Of a stretch of DNA of 59,966 nucleotides, positions 27,931 through 35,636 are shown piece after piece; position 1 is the first letter of the stretch; each line of letters opens with the position of its first letter. The stretch lies in contig SFLA01000004.1 in assembly GCA_004553575.1 (NCBI GenBank), forward strand, positions 1-59,966, read 5' to 3'. The position numbers and the translations under genes were made by a program. Below the pieces are notes generated by a model, which searched no databases, was not told where the DNA came from, and worked only from the letters and a program-made list of their open reading frames with translations. The stretch comes from Clostridiales bacterium. GTDB taxonomy: Bacteria > Bacillota > Clostridia > Oscillospirales > CAG-382.

Positions 27931-27987
27931 CAAAACGCGGATTTTGCGGCAGTACGAATAATTTGTTTTACAAAACGGACTCAGACT

Positions 27988-28182
27988 TTACTTTACCTCG
28001 CAATTGGCTATTGCATAATCCAAAAGAATGTTAATAAGCTCGTTCCTCGAACGATTGGTCGCTTTTGAAATAATATCAAGATTATTAACGGTTTCGTCTT
28101 TTATCCGTATGGAAAAGGTCTTGTATCCGTCCTCGCCCTTCAAAGGCTTCTTGTTTATGATGAGTTTTTCCTTCAATGCCAT
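27988..28182 (-). CDS. ribbon-helix-helix (CopG/Arc-type) DNA-binding protein
   Basis: Small protein of 64 residues with the ribbon-helix-helix layout: a short beta-strand (YKTFSIRIKDE, residues 20-30), helix one (TVNNLDIISKATN) and helix two (RSRNELINILLDYAIAN). Proteins of this fold bind inverted repeats as dimers and usually repress their own promoter, either alone or as antitoxins. No toxin gene is adjacent. An AGGTGA site precedes the ATG. A perfect 31-base palindrome lies 36 bases upstream and overlaps the promoter of the divergent zinc-ribbon gene, so this protein is a good candidate for its repressor (inference). Confidence 0.82.
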   Translation of the reverse strand: MALKEKLIINKKPLKGEDGYKTFSIRIKDETVNNLDIISKATNRSRNELINILLDYAIANCEVK

Positions 28183-28203
28183 TCACCTAACCAAAATTAT
28201 GCC

Positions 28204-28233
28204 TTGACACCCGTTATAATTATATGTTATAAT
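28204..28233 (+). promoter_or_regulatory. promoter of the zinc-ribbon gene, overlapped by the palindrome
   Basis: A perfect TTGACA (28204-28209), an 18-base spacer and a perfect TATAAT (28228-28233). With a 17-base spacer the -10 would read TTATAA. The spacer and -10 lie inside the palindrome at 28218-28248. Confidence 0.75.
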
Positions 28234-28248
28234 TTATAACATATAATT
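28218..28248. promoter_or_regulatory. perfect 31-base palindrome, likely operator
   Basis: Two 15-base arms (28218-28232 and 28234-28248) are exact reverse complements around a single T. The sequence is AT-only except for one G/C pair per arm. Lying between two divergent genes, one of them a ribbon-helix-helix regulator, and covering a strong -10 box, it has the form of an operator. Confidence 0.75.
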
Positions 28249-28372
28249 TACAATGTGTTCAGGCATTGCACAAAAAAGGTTTCGCGGAGTATCGTCGTTT
28301 AGCTGTTGAAGTTACCTGTTTTTGCGCCGAATATCGCGCTTTATAAATAAAAAACGAAAAGAGGAACGGAAA

Positions 28373-29122
28373 ATGGGAATGATAAACTGCCAGAACTGCG
28401 GAGAAACGATAAGCGATAAAGCAACCGCGTGTCCCCGCTGCGGTTCGAATGTGCCGAAGGGGAATATGATTGTGTGCGGGGAATGCAAAACGGAATACGA
28501 TTATGCTTTGCCGGCCTGTCCGAAATGCGGCTGCCCGCGGCAGAGAGTCGAAGTTAAGGCACAAAAAAAGAAGCATACCGGGGTAACCGCTGCCGTAATT
28601 GCGGCAGTGCTGATTGTCGTCGCGGTGCTCGGATACGTCATATTCCAGAAGGTAAGGGAATCCGTATACTATAACAATATGGAGACCGCGGCCTACGGAA
28701 TGCTCGAATGTTCAATTAAGGCGGAAAACGCCGGAAACCTGATACTGGACGTATGGTATAATGCGATTTACAATATAAGAGATGACGAAACAGACAAATA
28801 CACAATGAAAGACGGCAAATTCGTAAACGATTTCAATGATGCTCTGGCAAATCTGTATAACGACGAAAGCTTCGGCAACAGTATTGCGGAAATAGCATAT
28901 ATGCAATCCCTTGTAACCGAGCTTATGAAAGATCTGGTGAATCCTCCGAAGAAATACGAAGCGGCCTGTTCGGCGTTAAAGGATTATTACGATAATTTCA
29001 TTAAGCTGACCGATCTGGTAATGTACTGCGACGGAAGCTATAACTCCGTTTCGGAGGATTTTGAAAAATACGATACGAACGCATTGGATTCATACAAAAA
29101 ACTTAAACTGTATCTTAAATGA
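28373..29122 (+). CDS. double zinc-ribbon, single-helix membrane protein
   Basis: Protein of 249 residues. Two zinc ribbons occupy the N-terminus (CQNCGETISDKATACPRCG and CGECKTEYDYALPACPKCG), a membrane helix follows (TAAVIAAVLIVVAVLGYVIF, about residues 73-92), and a helical extracellular domain of about 150 residues ends the protein. I do not recognise the outer domain. The start is ATG 28373, after a GAGGAACGG site, rather than an upstream in-frame start. The leader is about 130 bases. The divergent ribbon-helix-helix gene and palindrome suggest repression control. A zinc ribbon tied to an outside helical domain suggests sensing or scaffolding; the function is unknown. Confidence 0.75.
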   Translation: MGMINCQNCGETISDKATACPRCGSNVPKGNMIVCGECKTEYDYALPACPKCGCPRQRVEVKAQKKKHTGVTAAVIAAVLIVVAVLGYVIFQKVRESVYYNNMETAAYGMLECSIKAENAGNLILDVWYNAIYNIRDDETDKYTMKDGKFVNDFNDALANLYNDESFGNSIAEIAYMQSLVTELMKDLVNPPKKYEAACSALKDYYDNFIKLTDLVMYCDGSYNSVSEDFEKYDTNALDSYKKLKLYLK

Positions 29123-29182
29123 CTTCCTTTACATGACGTTGCCGCCGCAGTGTGTACCGAATTGCGGTGAAGCCGATAAAAA

Positions 29183-29226
29183 ACAGCGCAAAAAGCAGTT
29201 TGCTTTTATGCGCTGTTTGTTTTTAC
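29183..29226. terminator. terminator between the zinc-ribbon gene and rarA
   Basis: A nearly perfect 15-base-pair stem (29183-29197 with 29201-29216, one bulged A) with a 3-base loop, followed by TTTGTTTTTA on the + strand and preceded by A-rich sequence usable by the leftward unit. Confidence 0.85.
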
Positions 29227-29259
29227 GTTTTCAGCGACGCTTCCGCCGACCGTAAACGG

Positions 29260-30525
29260 CTATCGGGATTCGGAATTCCCGGAATGCTTTTTCTTTATTT
29301 TGTCCCAATACTCCTTGGCGGCCTGCTCGGTGCGGTTGCTGCCCGGAACGTAATATACGGCGGACGAAAGCGAATCCGGAAGGTATTGCTGCTCGATATA
29401 ACTGTCGGGATATGCGTGGGGATACTTGTATCCGCCACGTCCGAGCTTTTCCGCTCCCTCGTAATGAGTGTCCCGCAGGTGAAGCGGAATCTCCCCCTCC
29501 TTACCGTCGGCAATATCGGCGGCCGCAGCCCAGTACGCGGCGGCGGCGGAATTCGACTTCGGCGCGGTGGCAAGCAAGATTGCCGCCTCCGAAAGCGGCA
29601 GGCCCGCCTCGGGCAGACCTATCTGAAGTGCGGAATCCACACAGCTTTTGACTATTGCGGCAGCCATCGGGTAAGCGAGCCCGACGTCCTCGGACGCGAT
29701 AACCAGCAGCCTGCGGCAGGGCGAAATGAGATCTCCCCCCGCAAGCAGCCGTGCGAGATAATACACGGCGGCGTCCGCGTCGGAGCCGCGGATGGACTTC
29801 TGAAAAGCGGAAAGCAAATCGTAATGCTGATCGCCGTCGGTATCGAATCTCTGCCCCGACCGCTGGGTCAGCAGCCCCGCGCTTTCCTCCGAAAGCTCGC
29901 TTCCGGAAGCATAATAGGTGTTCTCGAGCGCATTTATAGCCTTGCGGACGTCACCGCCGCAGGAGGACGCGATAAGACCCAGAACGCCGTCCGAACATTT
30001 TTTTGCTCCGCCGTATTCACCGTTCAGGATATTGAACGCGCGGCGAAGCACCGGCAGAAGCTCCGACGATCCGACCGGCTTGAACTCGAACACGGTCGAT
30101 CTCGAAAGCAGAGCGCCGTATATGGTGAAATACGGGTTCTCGGTAGTCGAGCAGATAAGGATTATCCGTCCGTCCTCGACGTATTCCAGCAGACTCTGCT
30201 GTTGTTTTTTGTTGAAATACTGTATTTCGTCTATGTAAAGGAGTATCCCGCCGGAGGAAAAAACCGAATCCGTGTTGCCGAGCACATCGCGCACGTCCGA
30301 AAGCGACGCGGTGGTCGCGTTTATGCGGAACATCTCCCTGTCGGTCATCTTCGCGGCTATGGAAGCAAGCGTGGTCTTCCCGGTGCCGGGAGGGCCGTAA
30401 AACACGAGCGACGGGATATGTCCGCTCTCGAGCAGCCGGCGAAGCGGAGCGCCGGGAGCGAGCAGATGCTTCTGTCCGGCTATTTCGTCTATTGATTCTG
30501 GGCGGACCTTATCGGCAAGCGGCAT
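29260..30525 (-). CDS. rarA: replication-associated recombination protein A (RarA/MgsA AAA+ ATPase)
   Basis: Clamp-loader-like AAA+ ATPase that acts at stalled replication forks. Walker A is YGPPGTGKTTLA (about residue 43), Walker B is LLYIDEIQYFNKKQQ, sensor 1 is ICSTTENPYF, and the arginine-finger region is SRSTVFEFKP. The C-terminal tetramerisation domain includes GEIPLHLRDTHYEGAEKLGRGGYKYPH, diagnostic for RarA. The 421 residues are complete. Its ATG overlaps the plsY stop (TAATG), making it the last gene of the leftward run that begins with yceD or with DUF512. Confidence 0.95.
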   Translation of the reverse strand: MPLADKVRPESIDEIAGQKHLLAPGAPLRRLLESGHIPSLVFYGPPGTGKTTLASIAAKMTDREMFRINATTASLSDVRDVLGNTDSVFSSGGILLYIDEIQYFNKKQQQSLLEYVEDGRIILICSTTENPYFTIYGALLSRSTVFEFKPVGSSELLPVLRRAFNILNGEYGGAKKCSDGVLGLIASSCGGDVRKAINALENTYYASGSELSEESAGLLTQRSGQRFDTDGDQHYDLLSAFQKSIRGSDADAAVYYLARLLAGGDLISPCRRLLVIASEDVGLAYPMAAAIVKSCVDSALQIGLPEAGLPLSEAAILLATAPKSNSAAAAYWAAAADIADGKEGEIPLHLRDTHYEGAEKLGRGGYKYPHAYPDSYIEQQYLPDSLSSAVYYVPGSNRTEQAAKEYWDKIKKKHSGNSESR

Positions 30526-31232
30526 TATTTATCTTCCTTTTCGGAATTCTTAAAGGTGAATTTGCTTTCCTGGTTGTTGAACAGCCTCTTTATGTTCGAA
30601 CGGTGGGTAAATATAATAAACAGTCCGACGAACACCGCAAACAGCACCGCAAACGGATTCTTTCCGGCATACCGGTAGTATGTTACCGCCGGATATATGA
30701 ACGCTCCGACCATTGAAGCGAGCGAGACATAACGGGTAAGCAGCAGCGTAAGCGCGAACATTGCAAATACGATTATGAAGGTCAGCGGATCGAGCAGCAG
30801 AATAAGGGTAGCCGCAGTAAGCACGCCCTTCCCCCCGCGGAATCCGAAATAGCAGGGAGCGACATGACCTATCATGCAGAACATTCCTGCCACATATGCG
30901 CCCATAACGGGCACCGCGCCGACCGTTATACCGATAAGTATTGCGACAGCCTGCTTCCCGACGTCGCCCGCCATGGTATACAGCGCAGGCCGCCAGCCGT
31001 AAACCCGCTTCATGTTGGTAAAGCCGGCGTTGTGACTTCCGTATTCGCGCACATCCTGCCCGAACATCTTCTTTGATATTATTACCGCAAAATTCAGACT
31101 TCCGAGCAGATATCCCGCCGCGGCACAGAAGAGAAGCGTAACCGAAAGCAGAAGGAAAGCGCCGTCGGCGGAAAGACCCAGTGTATCGTAAAACCGACAT
31201 CCGAATCCGAGCAAATCAGCGAGGTATATCAC
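30525..31232 (-). CDS. plsY: glycerol-3-phosphate acyltransferase PlsY
   Basis: Membrane acyltransferase that transfers the acyl group from acyl-phosphate to glycerol 3-phosphate in phospholipid synthesis. The three signature loops are present: GSLNFAVIISKK, SHNAGFTNMKRVYGWR and GHVAPCYFGFRGGKG, between about six hydrophobic helices. I place the start at a GTG (31232) with AAGGAG seven bases upstream, inside the 3' end of der; a longer frame from 31286 would lie mostly within der. This gives 235 residues, slightly long for the family because of the N-terminal and lysine-rich C-terminal ends. It overlaps der by 17 bases. Confidence 0.93.
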   Translation of the reverse strand: MIYLADLLGFGCRFYDTLGLSADGAFLLLSVTLLFCAAAGYLLGSLNFAVIISKKMFGQDVREYGSHNAGFTNMKRVYGWRPALYTMAGDVGKQAVAILIGITVGAVPVMGAYVAGMFCMIGHVAPCYFGFRGGKGVLTAATLILLLDPLTFIIVFAMFALTLLLTRYVSLASMVGAFIYPAVTYYRYAGKNPFAVLFAVFVGLFIIFTHRSNIKRLFNNQESKFTFKNSEKEDK

Positions 31233-32556
31233 CGCTTTCTCCTTTCTGCTTAATAACAAGCCGTATGGGAGTTCCCGTAAAGTCAAACGAATCGCGCAGA
31301 CAATTTTCTATATAGCGCTGATACGAAAAATGGAAAAGCTGTGCGGAGTTGACGAACAAAACGAAGGTGGGAGGATTAACCCCGGTCTGAGTCATGTAAT
31401 ATATCTTAAGCCTCCTGCCCTTATCCGTCGGAGGCTGAACCCGCGTCACCGCGTCGTTCAGCATATCGTTTATCGTGCCGGTATTTATACGGCGGCAGGC
31501 GTTCGCATATACCTCGTTAATCATTGTAAACAGACGGTCAACACGCTGACCGGTCTTTACCGATATAAACACCAGCGGCGCATAGGTCATATACGAAAGC
31601 GCTTCGTAAACCCTCTGCCTGAAGGCGTTTACGGTGCCGTTGTCCTTATCCACCGTGTCCCACTTGTTTATTACGATAATAACCGCCTTACCGGATTCGT
31701 GGGCTATTCCCGCAATCCGCTCGTCCTGGGCGGTAACGCCCTCGGCGGCATCTACCATAAGCAGACAGACGTCGGCACGTTCAACTGCCATTCTGGCGCG
31801 AAGCACCGAGTATTTTTCTATATCGTCCTCTATACGGGCGTTGCGGCGTATTCCGGCGGTATCGATAAACGTGTATCTGTCGGCGCCGTGCACGACCTCC
31901 GTATCCACCGCGTCGCGTGTGGTTCCGGGGATATCGGAGACGATAACCCTGTCCTCGCCCGAAAGGCGGTTGATAAGCGAGCTCTTGCCCGCGTTTGGCT
32001 TGCCGATAACGGCAACGCGTATTCCCGGAGACGGCTCATCCTCTCCGTCGTCGGGCGGAAGCATCGAAAAAGCGGCGTCAAGCACATCACCGGTGCCGCT
32101 GCCGCTCTGCGACGAAACGGGAATCGGATCGGTTTCAAAGCCGAGCTCGTAGAATTCGTAATATCCGGCAGGAAGACTCCCGACCGTATCGACCTTGTTC
32201 ACCACCGGTATGACCGGCTTGCGTGACCGCTTAAGCATATTCGCGATATCGCGGTCGGACGCGGTGACGCCCGTCGCCAGCTCACACATAAAAATAATCA
32301 CGTCGGCATGAGTTATTGCCACCTGCGCCTGCTCACGCATCATCTTAAGCAGAGGGGTGTTCGCCCGCGGCTCTATTCCGCCGGTGTCTATTACGGTTGC
32401 CGTCCTGCCGTTCCAGGTCACCTCACAGGTTATGCGGTCGCGGGTTACGCCCGGCGTATCATCCACTATTGAGATTCTGCGTCCGGATATTTTATTAAAG
32501 AAGGTCGATTTGCCGACGTTCGGTCTCCCGACTACAGCGATAACACCTTTTGGCAT
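31216..32556 (-). CDS. der: ribosome biogenesis GTPase Der (EngA)
   Basis: Tandem-GTPase assembly factor for the 50S subunit. The first G domain has GRPNVGKST, DTPGVTRD, DTGG and NKVD; the second has GKPNAGKSS, DIPGTTRDAVD, DTAGIRR and NKWDTVD; a KH-like domain ends the protein (VNSAQLFHFSYQRYIENCLRDSF, a typical Der C-terminus). The 446 residues are complete. Its start lies inside the end of the DUF512 gene (25-base overlap) and its end inside plsY, so the four genes form a tightly packed unit. DUF512 next to der is a conserved clostridial arrangement. Confidence 0.97.
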   Translation of the reverse strand: MPKGVIAVVGRPNVGKSTFFNKISGRRISIVDDTPGVTRDRITCEVTWNGRTATVIDTGGIEPRANTPLLKMMREQAQVAITHADVIIFMCELATGVTASDRDIANMLKRSRKPVIPVVNKVDTVGSLPAGYYEFYELGFETDPIPVSSQSGSGTGDVLDAAFSMLPPDDGEDEPSPGIRVAVIGKPNAGKSSLINRLSGEDRVIVSDIPGTTRDAVDTEVVHGADRYTFIDTAGIRRNARIEDDIEKYSVLRARMAVERADVCLLMVDAAEGVTAQDERIAGIAHESGKAVIIVINKWDTVDKDNGTVNAFRQRVYEALSYMTYAPLVFISVKTGQRVDRLFTMINEVYANACRRINTGTINDMLNDAVTRVQPPTDKGRRLKIYYMTQTGVNPPTFVLFVNSAQLFHFSYQRYIENCLRDSFDFTGTPIRLVIKQKGESGDIPR

Positions 32557-33824
32557 AAATCCTTACCGTCCCTTTCGATTATTACCGTTTTCACACCGAG
32601 CTCGCGCTCCAGATCGGCGGGAGTGAGTCCGTCGAGAAACATGTCGCGCTCGTAGCGGAGCATATTGCAGGGCAGCAGCAGATACCTGCCCTCCGCTTTC
32701 CCCCGGAGCTGCTCTATGACATCGCGCCCGGTCAGCAGTCCGCTGACCGTTATATTCTTTCCGTAAAACCTGTTTTCTATTGCGAACACCTCGCAGTCGA
32801 GCCCCGGAAACCTGCGCGCCGTCTCCGCTATCAGTTCACGGATGTGGGCCTCCGCCGCCTTCCCGGTGACTATCGCCGTTCTGCCGCCCCGGCAGAATTC
32901 GGAGCAGTCCAGCTCCGCGAGATATTCTTCCCGGTGACAGCGCAGCATACCGACCCCGTTGTCAAGCTGCGGATATCCCTCGTAAAACCGCTCATCGGGT
33001 ATATCTCGTCCCGCAAGCAGATAGAATTCGTCCGATGCAAACGCTTTCCGGCTCCCGGTCGAGCGCAGCGAAGCATCGCCGAAGGAATCTATAAGGTCTA
33101 TCACCTCCGCCGCCGACTCCGCATCGTACGGTTCGAGCTTTTCGAGACCGTCACGATGGTCGGTCAGTCCGCACGGCACACACGCGCAGGATTCGAGTGT
33201 ATCAAGCGCGAGCAGGTCGGTAAGCGAGCGGCGGAGATGCTCCCCGTCGTTCATGCCGCGCACCAGCACGAGTTGCGCGTTAATGCTTATCCCAGCCTTC
33301 GCAAGCTCCGGAAGGTACTTCAGACACTCCCCGGCGAAACGGTTGCGCATCATTTTTACCCTCAGCTCCGGTTCGGTTGTGTGAACCGATACGTTCACCG
33401 GCGAAATGTGCATTTTGATTATGCGGTCGACATCCTCCGGCTTGAGGTTGGTAAGCGTGATATAGTTGCCCTGAAGAAATGAAAGCCTTTCGTCGTCGTC
33501 CTTAAAATATATGCTCTCACGCATACCGGGCGGATTCTGATCTATAAAACAGAAAACGCAGCCGTTCCGACAGCGCTTTTTTTCGTCCATAAGATATGTA
33601 CAGAACTCCATGCCGGCGTCGGCGTATTCTTCTTTGCGGATAACCGCGGAGCGCTTCTTTCCGTCCCGGAGAAAAACGACGCGCAGCTTCTTTTCGGTTG
33701 TGTAAAAGCGATAATCCAGCACATCGTTAATCTCGTGACCGTTCACGCTGATAAGGCTGTCGCCCGCACGGATTCCGCATTTCTGCGCCGGCGAACTGGG
33801 TACTGTTCCGGATACGAAAACCAT
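32532..33824 (-). CDS. DUF512 protein with PDZ domain and radical-SAM-like cysteine motif
   Basis: Protein of 430 residues of unknown function, conserved in Clostridia and cyanobacteria. It opens with a PDZ domain (GTVPSSPAQKCGIRAGDSLISVNGHEI). CRNGCVFCFIDQNPPGMR near residue 84 gives a CX3CX2C cluster motif like radical-SAM enzymes. The DUF512 domain follows (LVRGMNDGEHL, CVPCGLTDHRDGL, and DEFYLLAGRDIP). An AAGGAG site lies upstream. It directly precedes der, as is usual. It is predicted to hold an iron-sulfur cluster; the reaction is not known. Confidence 0.92.
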   Translation of the reverse strand: MVFVSGTVPSSPAQKCGIRAGDSLISVNGHEINDVLDYRFYTTEKKLRVVFLRDGKKRSAVIRKEEYADAGMEFCTYLMDEKKRCRNGCVFCFIDQNPPGMRESIYFKDDDERLSFLQGNYITLTNLKPEDVDRIIKMHISPVNVSVHTTEPELRVKMMRNRFAGECLKYLPELAKAGISINAQLVLVRGMNDGEHLRRSLTDLLALDTLESCACVPCGLTDHRDGLEKLEPYDAESAAEVIDLIDSFGDASLRSTGSRKAFASDEFYLLAGRDIPDERFYEGYPQLDNGVGMLRCHREEYLAELDCSEFCRGGRTAIVTGKAAEAHIRELIAETARRFPGLDCEVFAIENRFYGKNITVSGLLTGRDVIEQLRGKAEGRYLLLPCNMLRYERDMFLDGLTPADLERELGVKTVIIERDGKDLCQKVLSL

Positions 33825-33940
33825 ATTCGCGTTATCTCCTTATACCGATGCCGCGGGAATTGCCGTCCCGCCCGTAAAAACAAAAAAGCGCGCCGTACTC
33901 CCGCCGAAAACCGGTAAGAAGCAAGCCCGCCTTCTGTCTG
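33825..33940 (-). other. gap between rpmF and DUF512 gene with T-run
   Basis: Leftward reading passes a GC-rich stretch and then TTTTTTGTTTTT (around 33890-33880). I could not find a convincing long stem, so partial termination here is possible; otherwise the yceD promoter may supply the whole run through rarA. Confidence 0.3.
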
Positions 33941-34129
33941 TCAATCTTTTTTCTCTACATCGAGAACTTCTTTGCCCTTGTAAGTCCCGCAGTTGCCGCA
34001 GACTCTGTGACTGAGAACGTATTCTCCGCACTTGGGGCATTTGGTCATTCCGGGGAGAGCAAGCTTCCAGGTGGAAGAACGTCTCTTGTCTCTGCGCGCT
34101 TTAGATACTTTTCTCTTAGGTACTGCCAT
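33941..34129 (-). CDS. rpmF: 50S ribosomal protein L32
   Basis: Small basic ribosomal protein (62 residues) beginning MAVPKRKVSKARRDKRRS, the classic L32 N-terminus. It carries four cysteines (CPKC and CGNC), so it is the zinc-binding form rather than the zinc-free paralogue some bacteria express under zinc limitation. It follows yceD by 23 bases with a GGAGG site, the standard arrangement. Confidence 0.97.
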   Translation of the reverse strand: MAVPKRKVSKARRDKRRSSTWKLALPGMTKCPKCGEYVLSHRVCGNCGTYKGKEVLDVEKKD

Positions 34130-34152
34130 ACCCGACGCCTCCTGTTATGTGA

Positions 34153-34647
34153 TTATTTATTATTCTCAAGATATTCCCTAAGCTTTGCCAGACGGGGATC
34201 CGGTGTCTCCGCGACGCAGGAGCAAGATGAGTCGTTGAGATTTACCCCGCATACGGGACACAGCCCTCTGCAATCCTCCCGGCAAAGAAAACGCATCGGC
34301 ATGGACAGCAGCACAGCGTCAAAAACAGCCTCGTCTATATCGACGTCGCCGTTGCCGTCGGCGGCGATACAGTCCGGGTCGTCCTCGGAGCTTCCGTCGG
34401 TGACCGTTCGGGATATCCGCGTTTCCGGTTTGTGATTTGTCTCCTCCCCGCAGCGCCCGCACACGGCGTTGATATCCATAACGATATCCGCCTCGAGAAC
34501 AATCCTTCCCGCCTCGGAATATACGGCGCCGGCGGTTTCGGCAGTGCCGGACACCACATCCGGTGTGACGGAAGCAATATCGGTGCGGAGCGAAAACGGA
34601 ATACGATCCTTCTCTCCGCGCAACAGTGGGAGTATATTAACTTTCAT
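34153..34647 (-). CDS. yceD: YceD/DUF177 family protein (23S rRNA accumulation protein)
   Basis: Protein of 164 residues of the DUF177/YceD family, almost always encoded before rpmF and linked to 23S rRNA accumulation. It has two cysteine pairs, CGRCGEE mid-protein and CREDCRGLCPVCGVNLN near the C-terminus; the latter is the family signature. I choose ATG 34647 with AAAGGT at nine bases; an upstream in-frame ATG at 34665 falls on the -10 box. A strong promoter sits immediately upstream. Confidence 0.92.
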   Translation of the reverse strand: MKVNILPLLRGEKDRIPFSLRTDIASVTPDVVSGTAETAGAVYSEAGRIVLEADIVMDINAVCGRCGEETNHKPETRISRTVTDGSSEDDPDCIAADGNGDVDIDEAVFDAVLLSMPMRFLCREDCRGLCPVCGVNLNDSSCSCVAETPDPRLAKLREYLENNK

Positions 34648-34663
34648 TTGCACAGTACCTTTC

Positions 34664-34692
34664 ATTATATATACCGGTCTGCGGTTTGTCAA
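34664..34692 (-). promoter_or_regulatory. sigma-A promoter of yceD-rpmF
   Basis: Leftward perfect TTGACA (34692-34687), a 17-base spacer and perfect TATAAT (34669-34664), one of the strongest promoters in the window. Confidence 0.88.
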
Positions 34693-34793
34693 CAGTTTTT
34701 TTAAAAAAACCCGTGTTTTTGCCTTAAGCGCGGCAAAAATAACACATATTTAACCCGCGGCGGGCACAGAATAAGCCATGAGGTGATGGATGT

Positions 34794-34955
34794 ATGAGTA
34801 AACAGTCCTGCAAGCGGATTATCGCGGCGCATCTGTTCGGAATGCTCGCGGCGGCGGTAACAGCCTGCTGTATAATGGGTTGCCGAAAAAAAGAATGCGC
34901 GGCAGACAGGATCAAACGCGCCTTTAAGGAGATCGAGGACAGGCTCGAAGCCTGA
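34794..34955 (+). CDS. 53-residue cysteine-rich membrane peptide
   Basis: A short open frame running from ATG 34794 to TGA 34955 with AGGTGATGG just upstream. The product has a basic N-terminus, one hydrophobic helix (HLFGMLAAAVTACCIMG, about residues 13-29) carrying two adjacent cysteines, and a strongly charged helical tail (ADRIKRAFKEIEDRLE). Cysteines occur at positions 6, 25, 26, 30 and 35. I do not recognise the family. The good ribosome site, sensible topology and position in an otherwise empty 330-base gap between leftward genes support it; no clear promoter was found. Confidence 0.55.
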   Translation: MSKQSCKRIIAAHLFGMLAAAVTACCIMGCRKKECAADRIKRAFKEIEDRLEA

Positions 34956-34979
34956 ACGGGCGGAGCGGGGAAAACCGGA

Positions 34980-35636
34980 TTATCGGTCCGATTCTCCGCT
35001 ACATATTTCGACAAGTTCTTTGTCGCAATCGCAGTTCCTGCCCTCCGCGGCGGCTCCCGCAAGACGCTTCCCTGCGGCGGCGCAAACCTTTGCACGGTAG
35101 GCGCGGTACCCGTCGCAGTCGGGTCGGGACTTACCGAGATAAAGGTCGGAATACGAATACCCCTCCGGCACGCCGGTATTTTCCGCCCTCATAACGGTGT
35201 ACGGCCGTTTTCCCTCGCAGACGAACATCTCCGCAGTAACGGAAAAGCCGCCGTCCCAAAGGTATTTCCGCAGTTTTTCCGCAGCGGACATGGGCTGCAG
35301 CACAAGCACCGGCGGCAGCATTCCGCCCGCCGCGCCGATTATCGAAGAGATAAGCTCTCCGCCCATACCGCATATGCAGGCACAGCCGAATCTTTCGGTC
35401 ACCCCGGAAAATCCGTCGGAAAGCAGAGTATCCACCGCCGCCCCGTAACGCCGGGCGTTCTCTTCCGCACGGGACAGAGGTCCCCGGTTAATATCCGCGG
35501 CGCATACCCGCGGCGACTTTCCGGACAAAAGCAGATATATGGGCAGTCGGGCGTGGTCGGTGCCTATATCTATTACCGATACTCCCTGCGGAACCAGTTC
35601 CGCCGCGGCTTTAAGCCGCTCCGTCAGACTAATCAT
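34980..35636 (-). CDS. trmK: tRNA (adenine(22)-N1)-methyltransferase
   Basis: SAM-dependent enzyme forming m1A at position 22 of tRNA. The Rossmann-type SAM site reads VIDIGTDHARLPIYLL (about residues 25-40), ADINRGPL is motif II, and CICGMGGELI is the family-specific active-site block; LQPMSAAEKLRKYL follows. The length of 218 residues is normal. The ATG at 35636 overlaps the stop of the upstream gene (ATGATTAG), so longer in-frame starts within that gene are rejected. It is the last gene of the malQ unit. Confidence 0.92.
   Translation of the reverse strand: MISLTERLKAAAELVPQGVSVIDIGTDHARLPIYLLLSGKSPRVCAADINRGPLSRAEENARRYGAAVDTLLSDGFSGVTERFGCACICGMGGELISSIIGAAGGMLPPVLVLQPMSAAEKLRKYLWDGGFSVTAEMFVCEGKRPYTVMRAENTGVPEGYSYSDLYLGKSRPDCDGYRAYRAKVCAAAGKRLAGAAAEGRNCDCDKELVEICSGESDR

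Noticed and set aside
28218..28248. The AT-rich palindrome as a rho-independent terminator or origin iteron
   Set aside because: The stem is almost pure A/T, has no T-run placed for termination, is not repeated, and lies in a divergent promoter region.
28183..28372. Toxin-antitoxin system around the ribbon-helix-helix gene
   Set aside because: No toxin-like gene is adjacent on either side; the neighbour across the palindrome is a membrane zinc-ribbon protein and the other side is non-coding.
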